The notes under the pieces were generated by a model. That model searched no databases. It was not told the DNA's origin and worked only from the letters and a program-made list of their open reading frames with translations. DNA of 64,000 nt, from NCBI GenBank assembly GCA_001890945.1, contig MLAX01000002.1:868001-932000 (forward strand), in the 5' to 3' direction. Position 1 is the first letter of the stretch, and each line of letters begins with the position of its first letter. Origin of the DNA: Alphaproteobacteria bacterium AO1-B (GTDB lineage: Bacteria > Pseudomonadota > Alphaproteobacteria > Rhizobiales > Stappiaceae). The position numbers and the translations under genes were made by a program. Positions 16,303-25,967 of the stretch are shown piece by piece.

Positions 16303-17727
16303 ATGGCACAAGATATCGTCACGCGTTTCGCCCCATCCCCGACCGGATTTCTCCATATTGGCGGCGCCCGCACCGCCCTCTTCAACTGGCTCTTCGCCAA
16401 GCATCACGGCGGCAAAATGCTGCTGAGGATCGAAGATACCGACCGGGCTCGCTCCACACAGGAAGCAGTCGATGCGTTGATGGATGGCCTTTCGTGGCTT
16501 GGCCTAGACTGGGACGGGGATCCTATCTCCCAGTTCTCCCGGGTCGACCGGCACAAGGAAGTTGTTGACCAGATGCTGGAAAACGGCACGGCCTACCGCT
16601 GTTATTCGACCCCGGAAGAGGTCGATGCCATGCGCGAAAAGGCCCGCGCAGAAGGACGCCCGCCGCGCTATGACGGCACTTGGCGCGACAAGGATGCGTC
16701 CGAAGCGCCCGAAGGTATTGATCCGGTAATCCGGCTGAAAGCTCCGCAAAACGGCGAAACGGTCGTGGACGACATGGTTCAAGGCCGTGTGGTGATCCCG
16801 AACAAGGATCTTGATGACTTTGTTCTCCTGCGATCTGACGGCACGCCGACTTACATGCTGGCCGTGGTTGTCGATGATCACGACATGGGCATCACGCATA
16901 TCATCCGCGGTGTCGACCATCTGACCAACGCCGCCCGTCAGACGCTGATTTTCAATGCCAACGGCTGGGACGTGCCGAAAATGGCGCATATCCCGCTGAT
17001 CCACGGGCCCGACGGTGCCAAACTTTCCAAACGCCACGGCGCGACCGGCGCAGAGGCCTATCGGGCCCTTGGCTATCTGCCGCAAGCCATGCGCAACTAC
17101 CTCGCGCGCCTCGGCTGGAGCCATGGTGATGAAGAGATCATGTCGCTTGAGGACATGATCAAATGGTTCGGCATGGATGCCGTTGGTCAGTCAGCAGCGC
17201 GCTTCGATTTCAAGAAGCTGGAAAATCTCAATGGCCATTACATGCGCGCAACAGACGACGCTGAGCTGCTGGAGCATTGGAAGGTTTATCTTGCCCATGC
17301 GGATAATGGGGCAGCGGTTTTGGAATGGATGTCGGACGCGGCCAATGCCCAAACGGCTTTGACCGCCCTTCCCGGCCTGAAGGAACGCGCAAAGACACTT
17401 GTCGAATTGACCGACAGCGCCTCCTACCTGTGGCGCCAGCGCCCGCTCGAAAATGACGAGAAAGCGATCAAGATCCTCACAGACGACGCCCGGGCGATTC
17501 TGGGCGATCTGAACGGCGTGCTTTCTGGCGTTGCTGACTGGCAAGCGGAACCGCTGGAGGCGGCTGTCAAAGCTTATGCGGAAGACAAGGATCTGAAACT
17601 CGGCAAAGTCGCCCAGCCACTGCGTGCAGCGCTCACCGGCCGGGGCACCTCCCCTGGCATTTATGACGTGCTGATTGCGCTCGGCCGCGACGAATCCCTC
17701 GCCCGGATTGCCGATCAGGCTGCCTGA
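16303..17727 (+). CDS. gltX: Glutamate--tRNA ligase
   Basis: 474 residues, normal for bacterial GluRS. The class I HIGH motif appears as [17 protein letters not shown] near the N-terminus, and the KMSKS-equivalent as KLSKRHGA. The enzyme charges tRNA-Glu and, in most alphaproteobacteria, also tRNA-Gln for later amidation. Start ATG 16303 gives [13 protein letters not shown], the expected beginning. The gene diverges from comEC and is followed by gltA. Confidence 0.96.
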   Translation: MAQDIVTRFAPSPTGFLHIGGARTALFNWLFAKHHGGKMLLRIEDTDRARSTQEAVDALMDGLSWLGLDWDGDPISQFSRVDRHKEVVDQMLENGTAYRCYSTPEEVDAMREKARAEGRPPRYDGTWRDKDASEAPEGIDPVIRLKAPQNGETVVDDMVQGRVVIPNKDLDDFVLLRSDGTPTYMLAVVVDDHDMGITHIIRGVDHLTNAARQTLIFNANGWDVPKMAHIPLIHGPDGAKLSKRHGATGAEAYRALGYLPQAMRNYLARLGWSHGDEEIMSLEDMIKWFGMDAVGQSAARFDFKKLENLNGHYMRATDDAELLEHWKVYLAHADNGAAVLEWMSDAANAQTALTALPGLKERAKTLVELTDSASYLWRQRPLENDEKAIKILTDDARAILGDLNGVLSGVADWQAEPLEAAVKAYAEDKDLKLGKVAQPLRAALTGRGTSPGIYDVLIALGRDESLARIADQAA

Positions 17728-17746
17728 CGTAAGGGAGCGCAAAGGA

Positions 17747-17773
17747 CCGGCGCGTTTTGCTGCAGCGCGCCGG
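17747..17773 (+). other. GC-rich hairpin after gltX
   Basis: CCGGCGCG (17747-17754) and CGCGCCGG (17766-17773) form a perfect 8-base stem 19 bases after the gltX stop. No T tract follows, so it may stabilise the 3' end or act as a weak terminator before gltA. The rest of the 17728-17960 gap should hold the gltA promoter, which I cannot place. Confidence 0.4.
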
Positions 17774-17960
17774 AACATTGGCAAACATCGACATGTCGGC
17801 CTTTGACCAAAGCGTTATACGCTGCTGCTTGCGGCAGTGCGGCAAATGGGCTAGGCAAGACGCGACCATTCCTCCAGCACAGTCTGGCCGCCTCATTTGG
17901 GTCTTGCATCCAAGGCCCGTGGCTCGGCAGTGCAAGGGTAACAAATAGGGGGTTTTCTGA

Positions 17961-19253
17961 ATGGCCGACAACAACGCCAAGCTCAACGTCGGTGGCAACG
18001 ACCACGATTTCGACGTCCTTGACGGATCCATCGGACCGTCGGTTGTGAACATCTCGTCCCTTTACAAGGACACGGGCATGTTCACCTACGACCCGGGCTT
18101 TACCTCAACCGCATCGTGCGAATCCAAAATCACCTACATCGATGGTGACGAAGGCACGCTGCTGTATCGCGGGTATCCGATCGAACAACTCGCCGACCAT
18201 GGTGACTTCCTGGAATCCTGCTATCTGCTGCTGTATGGCGAACTGCCGACCAAGGCGCAGAAAGACGATTTCGTCACCCGTGTGACCTATCACACGATGA
18301 TCCACGAACAGATGAACCGGTTCTATTCCGGTTTCCGCCGCGACGCCCACCCGATGGCGATCCTCTGCGGCACCGTTGGCGCCCTGTCAGCGTTCTATCA
18401 TGACAGCACCGACATCTCCGATCCGCATCAGCGGATGGTGGCGTCCCTGCGCATGATCGCAAAACTGCCGACCATGGCTGCAATGGCCTATAAGTACCAC
18501 GTCGGTCAGCCGTTCGTTTATCCGCGCAACGATCTCGGCTATGCAGCAAACTTCCTGCACATGTGCTTTGCCGTTCCCTGTGAAGAGTACAAGGTAAACC
18601 CGGTTTTGGCGCGCGCCATGGACCGTATCTTCATCCTGCACGCTGACCACGAGCAGAACGCGTCCACATCGACCGTGCGCCTTGCCGGATCCTCCGGTGC
18701 GAACCCGTTCGCATGTATTGCAGCTGGCATTGCCTGTCTCTGGGGGCCGGCACACGGCGGGGCCAACGAAGCAGCGCTCAACATGCTGTCCGAAATCGGT
18801 TCTGTTGACCGCATTCCGGAGTTTGTTGCCCGCGCGAAGGACAAGAACGATCCGTTCCGTCTCATGGGCTTCGGTCACCGGGTCTACAAGAACTACGATC
18901 CGCGCGCCAAGATCATGCAGAAAACCTGCCACGAGGTGCTCGGCGAACTCGGCATCAAGGACGACCCGCTCCTCGACATTGCGATGGAGTTGGAAAAAAT
19001 CGCCCTCAACGATCCGTATTTCGTCGAGAAGAAGCTCTATCCGAACATCGACTTCTACTCCGGCATCACGCTGCGTGCGCTCGGTTTCCCGACTACCATG
19101 TTCACAGTGCTGTTCGCGCTTGCGCGGACCGTCGGCTGGATCGCCCAGTGGAAGGAAATGGTGGAAGATCCGTCTCAGCGTATCGGCCGCCCGCGTCAGC
19201 TCTACACAGGTGCTACCAAGCGCGACTACGTGCCGATCGATCAGCGCCGCTGA
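17961..19253 (+). CDS. gltA: Citrate synthase
   Basis: 430 residues, type II (hexameric, gram-negative) citrate synthase. It condenses acetyl-CoA with oxaloacetate at the entry of the TCA cycle. Visible signatures are the [10 protein letters not shown] histidine, the [14 protein letters not shown] box with the second active-site histidine, the downstream catalytic aspartate region and [10 protein letters not shown] near the end. NADH-sensitive enzymes of this type are regulated allosterically. The start ATG 17961 is preceded by AGGGGG. A strong terminator follows 25 bases after the stop, closing the unit. Confidence 0.97.
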   Translation: MADNNAKLNVGGNDHDFDVLDGSIGPSVVNISSLYKDTGMFTYDPGFTSTASCESKITYIDGDEGTLLYRGYPIEQLADHGDFLESCYLLLYGELPTKAQKDDFVTRVTYHTMIHEQMNRFYSGFRRDAHPMAILCGTVGALSAFYHDSTDISDPHQRMVASLRMIAKLPTMAAMAYKYHVGQPFVYPRNDLGYAANFLHMCFAVPCEEYKVNPVLARAMDRIFILHADHEQNASTSTVRLAGSSGANPFACIAAGIACLWGPAHGGANEAALNMLSEIGSVDRIPEFVARAKDKNDPFRLMGFGHRVYKNYDPRAKIMQKTCHEVLGELGIKDDPLLDIAMELEKIALNDPYFVEKKLYPNIDFYSGITLRALGFPTTMFTVLFALARTVGWIAQWKEMVEDPSQRIGRPRQLYTGATKRDYVPIDQRR

Positions 19254-19278
19254 TTGGTTGACGAACTGACCAGACAAA

Positions 19279-19308
19279 AGCCCCGGATCGCAGATCCGGG
19301 GCTTTTTT
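19279..19308 (+). terminator. Terminator of gltA
   Basis: GCCCCGGATC (19280-19289) and GATCCGGGGC (19293-19302) form a perfect 10-base stem with a 3-base loop, followed by six T. Confidence 0.93.
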
Positions 19309-19451
19309 GTTTCTGGGGGGAAATGCCGCCTACCAGAAAATATCTGGTTCTCGCATCACCGGTCTCATCTACCTAAAAGCACTTACGCAGTCGCCACAGC
19401 TTGTGCGTGCAAGACCCGCGTGTTGTAATTTTCTGGGATGGAGGAGCATCA

Positions 19452-19769
19452 ATGCATGACCAACGTCACAAGTCGAAAAGACTGCAATCGCCGCACGAAG
19501 ACGTGCTGGTCAATGATTTGATCCCGCGCGTCGCCCAGGAGTTGCACAAACGCTTTGCAGCCAGGCTTTCCGAAAAACCGGAGCCCTTGAGTAATTCCAA
19601 ATCGCGATTTGGAGATGTACCGCGCCTCCGAAGTGATCGGGCACGCCGCCGCTTTCCGGTCCATACCCAGTTCACAAGCCCTTGCGACACCTGCGAACGG
19701 TATAAGCGTGCTCCGCTGCCGTTCAACTTGCATCACGGGACCGCAGCGCCGCCGACAGGCATTCGCTAG
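19452..19769 (+). CDS. Hypothetical protein, weakly supported
   Basis: A 105-residue frame starting MHDQRHKSKRLQ. The start has GGAGG (GATGGAGGAGC) 7-10 bases upstream and the first 50 residues look like a real amphipathic protein (VLVNDLIPRVAQELHKRFAARL). After that it turns Arg/Pro-rich and unconvincing, as in a frame that has slipped. No family recognised. It may be a short real gene with a frameshifted 3' end. The surrounding 19309-19816 stretch holds nothing else I can support. Confidence 0.35.
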   Translation: MHDQRHKSKRLQSPHEDVLVNDLIPRVAQELHKRFAARLSEKPEPLSNSKSRFGDVPRLRSDRARRRFPVHTQFTSPCDTCERYKRAPLPFNLHHGTAAPPTGIR

Positions 19770-19816
19770 GCCTTCTACCGGCCAGCTTGAGACCCGGCGG
19801 CAACACTCTTTCGATG

Positions 19817-20800
19817 TCAGGGTGCCAGCAATGGGCTGACAAACCCTTCAGGTTTGACGGCAAGCACCGGACATTGAAGGCTATTGACGATGTTCTCAGC
19901 CGTGTTGCCAATGAAAACGCCGCTGAGCCCGGTCCGCGCGACAGTTCCCATAACCACGAGATCCGCGTTTTGAATGTTGCTCTGAATTTCTATCATGCGT
20001 TCCACTGCGCCGCGGGCAAGAAGTGGCTGTAAGACCACGTTCGAACTCGCCAATCTCTCACGCATTGTATTGAGCAACCGGTGCATCGCTTCTTCGCGGA
20101 TTTTCAACGTCTCCCGCACATAGTCATTGGCTGCCTTGCGCGCATCCCCGGTGTCGGAAAAAGCCCAAACCATCCCCTCGCCTACCGCGTCCCAGGCATG
20201 AAGTATGATGATTTCTGACCCGGGCGCATGTGCAACACGCACCGCAGCTTCGACAACGCGCTGGTTCAGCATGTCCAGAGTGTCCGGTTCCGCCGCATCC
20301 CAGTTGTCCAAATCCACCGCCGCAATGATACGGCGCGGCGACGGCTCAGCGGTTCCGGACTGCAGCCAGACCGGACAGGGACATTTTCGCAAAAGATGCT
20401 GGTCGTTGCTTGCATGCAAGAAACCACTGACGCCGGTCAACGGCTCAGCTGCTTTCACCACAAAATCGCAGCCCGTTTCAGCAACATGCCTGATGATGTT
20501 CAGATAAGCTTTCCCGACAACAACTTGAGGTTCGATCGCTTGATCCGGCAGAACCCTTCTCAGGTTCTCTGTCGCAGACCTTTGGGCGCGGGTCACCATC
20601 TCTTCAATGATCGCGTCTTTATCGCGTCCGGCCAGCCGGGCGATAATTGCGATGTCCTGCGGTGGCTCCACGCAAGCGATCACCTCTAAACCGGCCTCAT
20701 ACGCCTTTGCCAACCCGGCTGCACTCTTAAGTGCGATCTGCGTATCTGTGTCATCGATTACGGCGAGTACTTTTTTTGGACGCCCGAGCTCCCCAATCAT
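19817..20800 (-). CDS. Tandem-domain universal stress protein
   Basis: 327 residues with two UspA domains. The first begins KKVLAVIDDTDTQIAL; the second ends with VMGTVARTGLSGVFIGNTAENIV, the G-x2-G-x9-G-(S/T/N) ATP-binding motif. Two-domain Usp proteins (UspE type) act in stress and redox adaptation. The ATG overlaps the stop of the cation/proton antiporter by 4 bases, so the two are made together. The pairing suggests that nucleotide-dependent sensing by the stress protein is tied to transport, as reported for other Usp-transporter pairs; this is inference. Confidence 0.88.
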   Translation of the reverse strand: MIGELGRPKKVLAVIDDTDTQIALKSAAGLAKAYEAGLEVIACVEPPQDIAIIARLAGRDKDAIIEEMVTRAQRSATENLRRVLPDQAIEPQVVVGKAYLNIIRHVAETGCDFVVKAAEPLTGVSGFLHASNDQHLLRKCPCPVWLQSGTAEPSPRRIIAAVDLDNWDAAEPDTLDMLNQRVVEAAVRVAHAPGSEIIILHAWDAVGEGMVWAFSDTGDARKAANDYVRETLKIREEAMHRLLNTMRERLASSNVVLQPLLARGAVERMIEIQSNIQNADLVVMGTVARTGLSGVFIGNTAENIVNSLQCPVLAVKPEGFVSPLLAP

Positions 20801-22521
20801 GCCGGCAGCTCCTTTTGACCTTCAGGATCTTGCAGACCGGGCAAAGAGGGAGCCGCACGCCCGGCTATCATGTTTGCGGCGGCATAAGCTGCGTCACGGT
20901 ACGGCATCATGACGATATCAGCGTTTATCCTTGAGAGAGCCTCAGCAGTGACCTCGCGGTGTGCGGCAACCGCAACACGTCCCTCAAACCCAAGATCACG
21001 GGCAGCTTTCAGCAAAGCAAAGCGCGGGTCATCATGTGTCACACCGGTGTCGTGTTCCGGAACAGCCATTACGAGCCACTCCGCATTACCAAGTGGAAGA
21101 TGAGCAAGAAACTCCGGATCCGTGGCATCTCCAAACAAAACGTCATAGCCAAGCGCCCGGGCATTTCTGACAGCACCTGGACTGAAATCCACCCCCAGGA
21201 TCCGTTTGCCATCCTCTTTCAAAGCGTTGGCAATCCCGAGCCCGTACCGCCCCAGACCAAACAGGATGACGTCATAGGTCTTTGCAGACACGCTGCTGCC
21301 CTCGGGTTCGGCAGCCGTGTTGCGCCGTTCGAAGACCCCAAGGAACGGTTCGAGCGCGGCATAGAGCTGATGCGAGAACGTGATCATGTAGGTCGATGCT
21401 GCGATTGTGACCAACCCGACAAGTGTCACCAGACCAAGCGCGCGTTCATCCACGTGGCCTATCGTCAACCCCATTGCCATGAAGATCAGAGAAAACTCGC
21501 TGATTTGGGCAACGGTCAAGCCGGCAAGAAACCCGGTCCGCTTGCGGTATCCCATGGCCCCCATGATCGCCAGAACGATCAGGGGATTGCCAATCAGAAC
21601 GAACAAGGAAAACACGACGGCAGGCCCCACACTCGCGCCGAGGACCGACAGGTCCAGCGATGCACCGAGCGCGATGAAAAAGAACAGCAACAAGAAGTCA
21701 CGAAGGCTGGCAAGACGTGCAGAAATCGCCTCGCGAAAGGGGGTTGATGCCAGTGACACACCGGCCAGCAAACCGCCCAGCTCCTTGCCAAAACCAAGGT
21801 AATGGCCAACGGCTGCGAGCAATGCCGCCCAGCCAATGGCAAAGGACACCAGCAGTTCCGGCGCAGTGGACAATTTTTCGACCAGCGGATTGGCTACAAA
21901 GCGGATGAAGAACGCGACGAACAAAAGCGTCGCCAATCCATAGCCGAAGACCCGCAAAACATCGGCAAAGGCGCTGTCGCTGCCGCTCGCACTGCCGACC
22001 CCAATCGCGGAAAGCGTTATCATGGCAACGACGACAACGACATCCTGAACGATCAGGAAACCAAGGGCGATCCGGCCGTGCAGCGCGTCAATCTCACGCT
22101 TGTCCGACAAGAGCTTCACAATGATGATCGTTGACGAAAAGGTCAGCGCGATGGCGACATAGATCGCGGTGGTTGGTGTCATACCAAGCGCAAGCGCGAT
22201 CAGGAAGCCGAAGACGGTCGTAAACAGGACCTGCCCCAGTCCGGTCACCAGTGCGACCGGACCGAGAGTTCGGACAAGATTGTAGTCCAGTTTCAATCCA
22301 ACGAGAAACAAGAGGACCGCAATTCCAAGCTCCGCCAGCAGATCGATCTGGGCGTCTGACTGCGCAATTCCAAGGACCGAAGGACCGGCGAGGATGCCAA
22401 CGGCGATAAAGCTGACGATAAGAGGCTGCCGCAACAGCAGCCCCACAAAACCGACACTTGCTGCAAGAACGAGCAGAGCTGCGATCTCGTAAAAGATATA
22501 GCCCTCAATCGCCGCTGCCAT
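20797..22521 (-). CDS. CPA2-family monovalent cation/proton antiporter with TrkA-N domain
   Basis: 574 residues. About 12 membrane helices of the Na+/H+ exchanger fold (residues 5-385) carry LLRQPLIVSFIAVGILAGPSVLG and the conserved FLVGLKLD and GFLIVQDVVVV stretches. A cytosolic Rossmann TrkA-N (RCK) domain follows (VILFGLGRYGLGIANAL, then FGDATDPEFL), which binds NAD(H) or nucleotides and gates ion flow. The layout resembles YbaL/KefB-type K+ or Na+ antiporters. It is followed by the coupled universal stress protein gene. The ion cannot be told from the sequence. Confidence 0.88.
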   Translation of the reverse strand: MAAAIEGYIFYEIAALLVLAASVGFVGLLLRQPLIVSFIAVGILAGPSVLGIAQSDAQIDLLAELGIAVLLFLVGLKLDYNLVRTLGPVALVTGLGQVLFTTVFGFLIALALGMTPTTAIYVAIALTFSSTIIIVKLLSDKREIDALHGRIALGFLIVQDVVVVVAMITLSAIGVGSASGSDSAFADVLRVFGYGLATLLFVAFFIRFVANPLVEKLSTAPELLVSFAIGWAALLAAVGHYLGFGKELGGLLAGVSLASTPFREAISARLASLRDFLLLFFFIALGASLDLSVLGASVGPAVVFSLFVLIGNPLIVLAIMGAMGYRKRTGFLAGLTVAQISEFSLIFMAMGLTIGHVDERALGLVTLVGLVTIAASTYMITFSHQLYAALEPFLGVFERRNTAAEPEGSSVSAKTYDVILFGLGRYGLGIANALKEDGKRILGVDFSPGAVRNARALGYDVLFGDATDPEFLAHLPLGNAEWLVMAVPEHDTGVTHDDPRFALLKAARDLGFEGRVAVAAHREVTAEALSRINADIVMMPYRDAAYAAANMIAGRAAPSLPGLQDPEGQKELPA

Positions 22522-22636
22522 GATTGAAATCCTCTCTGTTTGCCGCCGGTAACAACGTCATCACAATGCGGCCGTCGATTTTGCCCTGCTGGCTTCGTTC
22601 GGCAGTCGCTATTCGTGTTTCAGTTTTCAGAAGGCC

Positions 22637-22828
22637 TTATTTCCAACTGGGAGCTCTGGTCGCGTGTTCGTTCACAAAGGCCTCCAGGTCTTTGACCGCC
22701 ACGCGAAACTCCCGGCCGAGCTTCACGGCCCGCAGTTCCTCTTGATGGATCCAGGTCCGTACCGTTGGTTCCCGCACCTTCAGGAGTTCAGCGATTTCAT
22801 GTGTTGTCAGAAAAGGTTTGCTCAGCAT
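22637..22828 (-). CDS. Excisionase-family helix-turn-helix DNA-binding protein
   Basis: 63 residues, almost all one MerR-like helix-turn-helix: FLTTHEIAELLKVREPTVRTWIHQEEL, then AVKLGREFRVAVKDLEAFV. This is the HTH_17/excisionase fold used by phage Xis proteins and by many small chromosomal regulators. No integrase, att site or phage gene lies nearby, so a stand-alone regulator is more likely than a phage remnant. The gene is followed after 115 bases by the antiporter gene on the same strand. Confidence 0.75.
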   Translation of the reverse strand: MLSKPFLTTHEIAELLKVREPTVRTWIHQEELRAVKLGREFRVAVKDLEAFVNEHATRAPSWK

Positions 22829-23089
22829 CTTCGGCTCCGATGTGTGCTCACCGTATCTGCAGGCATCTCAACAGCCATTGATCCTCGTCAAACACTCTGA
22901 ACAATTCTCAAAAATGCTCAAACGACATCAGGTCGGCTTACATGCCAAGAGAAAAGATCAATTGGCAGGCCAGTAGATGGCATGCAGCCCGGCTCAAACA
23001 TTAAATTCTTTTAATTGGTAACGTGATTGTCGACTTCCCATCTCCAGGTTGTCTTTGGATGAACCTGCCATTTCATGGAGGAGAGAAGT

Positions 23090-23632
23090 ATGTTGAGACC
23101 TGCCGCTTTTGCCATTGCTGCCGCGCTCGCAGCGACCGCCGTGTCCGCCACCGCGGCGACACAGTCTTCTGCTGAACTGACGGAGAAGGAGGTCACTGCC
23201 CTGAAAACCGCCTGGGGCGAAGGCATCGTCAACATCGGTAAGGTGCATACGGACGGTGGAGACTATAGAGCGGCGGCAACAAACCATATCGAGCAGTTTT
23301 ATGCTTACGGCGACCGCCCTGTCCTTTTCAAGCCAACGCTCGCCAGTGAAGATCAGTTCCGGGGAGACTTTGATGCGGCCCTCTCCTACTTTGTGGGCGG
23401 CGATATCTCCGAGGACAATGGCTTTGCGATCGCGCCTTATACCAATGTCCGCTGGGAACCGGAGGGCATGGTGATCAGCGGCGAAACCGCCATGACCATG
23501 GGCAACTACTACTTCATGACCACTGACGGCACAGAAGTGAAGGTTGAATACACCTTTGGTGTTGAGCGGATGGAAGATGGCGATCTGAAGATCGTGCTGC
23601 ACCACTCATCTGTTCCTTTTTCACCGAGCTAA
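23090..23632 (+). CDS. COG4337 / iota-carbonic-anhydrase-like secreted protein
   Basis: 180 residues with a Sec signal peptide (MLRPAAFAIAAALAATAVSATAA). The mature domain is of the SnoaL/CaMKII-association type: ALKTAWGEGIVNIGKVHTDGGDY, VLFKPTLASEDQFR, ALSYFVGGD, GFAIAPYTNVRW, ETAMTMGNYYF and the closing VLHHSSVP. That pattern, and especially the HHSS-x-P end, is what I remember for COG4337 proteins, the bacterial relatives of diatom LCIP63 now called iota-class carbonic anhydrases. If active it would hydrate CO2 in the periplasm. Some homologues work without metal. Activity is inferred from family, not shown. ATG 23090 follows GGAGGAG; an earlier TTG at 23075 is unlikely. Confidence 0.75.
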   Translation: MLRPAAFAIAAALAATAVSATAATQSSAELTEKEVTALKTAWGEGIVNIGKVHTDGGDYRAAATNHIEQFYAYGDRPVLFKPTLASEDQFRGDFDAALSYFVGGDISEDNGFAIAPYTNVRWEPEGMVISGETAMTMGNYYFMTTDGTEVKVEYTFGVERMEDGDLKIVLHHSSVPFSPS

Positions 23633-23657
23633 GAGCTGCAAAGGACCCTGTAACTCT

Positions 23658-23697
23658 TTGGGAGGCGTTGGCAGTACGCCACAGCCTCCCAACGTGT
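23658..23697 (+). terminator. Likely terminator after the COG4337 gene
   Basis: TTGGGAGGC (23658-23666) pairs with GCCTCCCAA (23684-23692), with an inner TGGC/GCCA stem. A weak T stretch follows. A short frame over 23658-23906 is not a convincing gene; the rest of the gap to phoX carries its promoter. Confidence 0.55.
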
Positions 23698-23902
23698 TTT
23701 CCAACCCATGCCTCCCACTGTTCGGCTTGATCAAGATGAACTCAAACGGGGCCACGATACCGGAACAAACCCGGACAAATTTCATATCTTTTGGAATGAA
23801 TGACGGCGGGAAGCGTCATCCATTTGAAATCAAAATTTGCATAGATCCGATGGGTACGGGCGTTTCAATCGAAGCGATGAAACGGTCGTTCAGATCATCG
23901 CT

Positions 23903-23930
23903 TTGACAGCTAAATAGTTGCAGCTATAGT
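23903..23930 (+). promoter_or_regulatory. Sigma-70 type promoter of phoX
   Basis: TTGACA (23903-23908), 16 bases, TATAGT (23925-23930): a perfect -35 and a one-mismatch -10. The start codon of phoX is 78 bases downstream of the -10. No convincing Pho box precedes it. Confidence 0.7.
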
Positions 23931-24007
23931 CAATGCGACCCTGGCGGGTGCCAACCAAAAATTCTTAGCCAAGACCGAGAACGGTCGCTAGCCTGGAGGA
24001 GCCTTCA

Positions 24008-25900
24008 ATGGCCAACATCGACACCAAAGATTTGTCGTTCGATGAATTTGACGAGGTCGTAAATCCCCGTCCCGAAGAGAATGATTTTGACCGGATTGTT
24101 GAATCGGCCCTTAGCCGCCGCGGCTTTCTGGGCGGCGTTTTGGCATTTGGCAGCTTTACCGCCCTTGGCACGAGCCTGGTACCGACCGGTGCAAAGGCTG
24201 CGGACGGTCGCTTTGCCTTTACCCAGATCCCGACTTCGACAGCCGATGCAGTGATTGTCCCGGAAGGCTACAAGTCGGAAATTCTGGTGCAGTGGGGCGA
24301 TCCATTGTGGTCCGATGTTCCCGAGTTTGATGATGCGACCCGCGGCACGGCGGATAGCCAGGCCCGCGCGTTCGGCGACAATACGGACGGCATGGACGTG
24401 TTCTCCCATGACGGCAAAACGCTCCTCGTCGTCAACAACGAATACACCAACCGCGACATCATCGCGCTGAGTGCCGAAGACAAGCGCATCATGGCCGAAG
24501 ACGACATTGCCAAGGGCATGATGGCACACGGCATCTCCGTTGTTGAAATCGCCAATGACGGTGGTGCCTGGAAAATCGTCAAGGACAGCCCGTACAACCG
24601 CCGGATCACGCCGCAAAGCGAGATGGAGCTGACCGGACCGGCCGCAGGCCATGACTTGATGAAGACCGAAGCCGATCCAACCGGCACCAAGTCTCTTGGG
24701 ACCTGGAACAACTGCGGCAACGGCGTCACCCCATGGGGCACGTACCTGACCTGTGAAGAAAACTTCAACGGCTATTTTTCCGCTCCGGAAAATCCGGACC
24801 ACGAAGTAACTCCGGAACTTGCTCGGTATGGCGTGTCTGCAACGGACTGGGGCTACAACTGGGCTGTAATTGAAGATCGTTATGATGTCTCCAAACATCC
24901 GAACGAGCCGAACCGCGCCGGTTATGTTGTCGAGATCGATCCGACCGACCCGACCTCCACACCGAAAAAACGAACCGCCCTTGGTCGTTTCAAACACGAA
25001 AACGCCGAAGCCGTGGTCAACAATGACGGCCGCATTGTCGTATATATGGGCGATGATGAGCGCGGTGAATTCGTCTACCGCTACGTTTCCAACGGTGTTT
25101 ACGCACCGGGTGCTCCGACTGACGCACTGTTGGACGACGGCATTCTTTATGTTGCGAAGTTCAGCGACAACGGCACCGGCGCATGGGTGGCCCTGACCCC
25201 GGAAACAACCGGCATGGATCAGGCTGAAATCCATATCCATACCCGCCAGGCAGGATCCAAAGTCGGCGCAACCACCATGGACCGTCCGGAGTGGATCTCG
25301 GCCAATCCAAAGGCACCGGAAGTCTACTGCTGCCTGACCAACAACAAGAACCGTGGGGTCAAGCCGAATGCCGGCGGCGACGACACATCCGTCAACGGTC
25401 CGAATCCGCGCGAGAAGAACAACTACGGGCAGATCGTGCGCTGGCGCCCGGATGGCGGCGACCATACGGCTCCGGGTTTCACCTGGGATCTTTATGTTCT
25501 TGCGGGCAACCCAACCGTTCATTCCGATGCCTATGCCGGCTCCGCGAACGTCAACGAAGAGAACATGTTCAACTCGCCGGACGGCCTGGCTTTCGACTCC
25601 AACGGCCTGGTCTGGATCCAGACGGATGGCAACTACAAGAACGAAGGCGACTTTGCCGGTCAAGGCAACAACCAGATGCTTGCCGGTGACCCGGTTACCG
25701 GTGAGATCCGCCGCTTCATGGTTGGTCCGAACGAGTGTGAAATCACCGGTCTGACCTGGAGCCCGGACCGCCGGACCATGTTTGTCGGCATCCAGCACCC
25801 GGGCGAGCGCGGCAACAGCCACTGGCCGGCTGGCGGCACGTCTGTTCCGCGGTCCGCGATCATCGCAGTGACCCGGGAAGATGGCGGCCTCGTCGGCTAA
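24008..25900 (+). CDS. phoX: PhoX-family alkaline phosphatase (Tat-exported)
   Basis: 630 residues. The N-terminus carries a twin-arginine signal (SRRGFL at 36-41, then a hydrophobic stretch ending GAKA). The mature part is PhoX: VPEGYKSEILVQWGDPL, DGMDVFSHDG, LTCEENFNGYF, FKHENAEAVV, and near the end EENMFNSPDGLAFDSNGLVWIQTD. PhoX hydrolyses phosphate monoesters in the periplasm using Ca2+ and Fe3+ and is the common marine alkaline phosphatase under phosphate shortage. Start ATG 24008 follows GGAGG. A strong shared terminator separates it from the converging DJ-1/PfpI gene. No phoB/phoR or pst genes lie in the window. Confidence 0.93.
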   Translation: MANIDTKDLSFDEFDEVVNPRPEENDFDRIVESALSRRGFLGGVLAFGSFTALGTSLVPTGAKAADGRFAFTQIPTSTADAVIVPEGYKSEILVQWGDPLWSDVPEFDDATRGTADSQARAFGDNTDGMDVFSHDGKTLLVVNNEYTNRDIIALSAEDKRIMAEDDIAKGMMAHGISVVEIANDGGAWKIVKDSPYNRRITPQSEMELTGPAAGHDLMKTEADPTGTKSLGTWNNCGNGVTPWGTYLTCEENFNGYFSAPENPDHEVTPELARYGVSATDWGYNWAVIEDRYDVSKHPNEPNRAGYVVEIDPTDPTSTPKKRTALGRFKHENAEAVVNNDGRIVVYMGDDERGEFVYRYVSNGVYAPGAPTDALLDDGILYVAKFSDNGTGAWVALTPETTGMDQAEIHIHTRQAGSKVGATTMDRPEWISANPKAPEVYCCLTNNKNRGVKPNAGGDDTSVNGPNPREKNNYGQIVRWRPDGGDHTAPGFTWDLYVLAGNPTVHSDAYAGSANVNEENMFNSPDGLAFDSNGLVWIQTDGNYKNEGDFAGQGNNQMLAGDPVTGEIRRFMVGPNECEITGLTWSPDRRTMFVGIQHPGERGNSHWPAGGTSVPRSAIIAVTREDGGLVG

Positions 25901-25923
25901 CGCCGTTTCCCTGAAGCAAAACA

Positions 25924-25949
25924 AAAGGGCGCCAAGCGGCGCCCTTTTT
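25924..25949 (+). terminator. Bidirectional terminator between phoX and the DJ-1/PfpI gene
   Basis: GGGCGCC (25927-25933) and GGCGCCC (25938-25944) with loop AAGC; T run to the right and A run to the left, so it can stop transcripts from both sides. Confidence 0.9.
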
Positions 25950-25967
25950 CATTTCGGTTTTGTGTGC

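Noticed and set aside
22637..22828. Excisionase-like gene as sign of a prophage or integrative element
   Set aside because: No integrase, att-like repeats, phage or plasmid genes nearby; small HTH proteins of this fold are common stand-alone regulators.
23891..23930. Possible Pho box before phoX (CTGTCAA half-site on the minus strand)
   Set aside because: Only one half-site resembles CTGTCAT; the second half at the required spacing is missing.
24005..25924. 639-residue open frame on the strand opposite phoX
   Set aside because: It mirrors the full length of phoX, has no ribosome site or family features, and is a codon-bias shadow.
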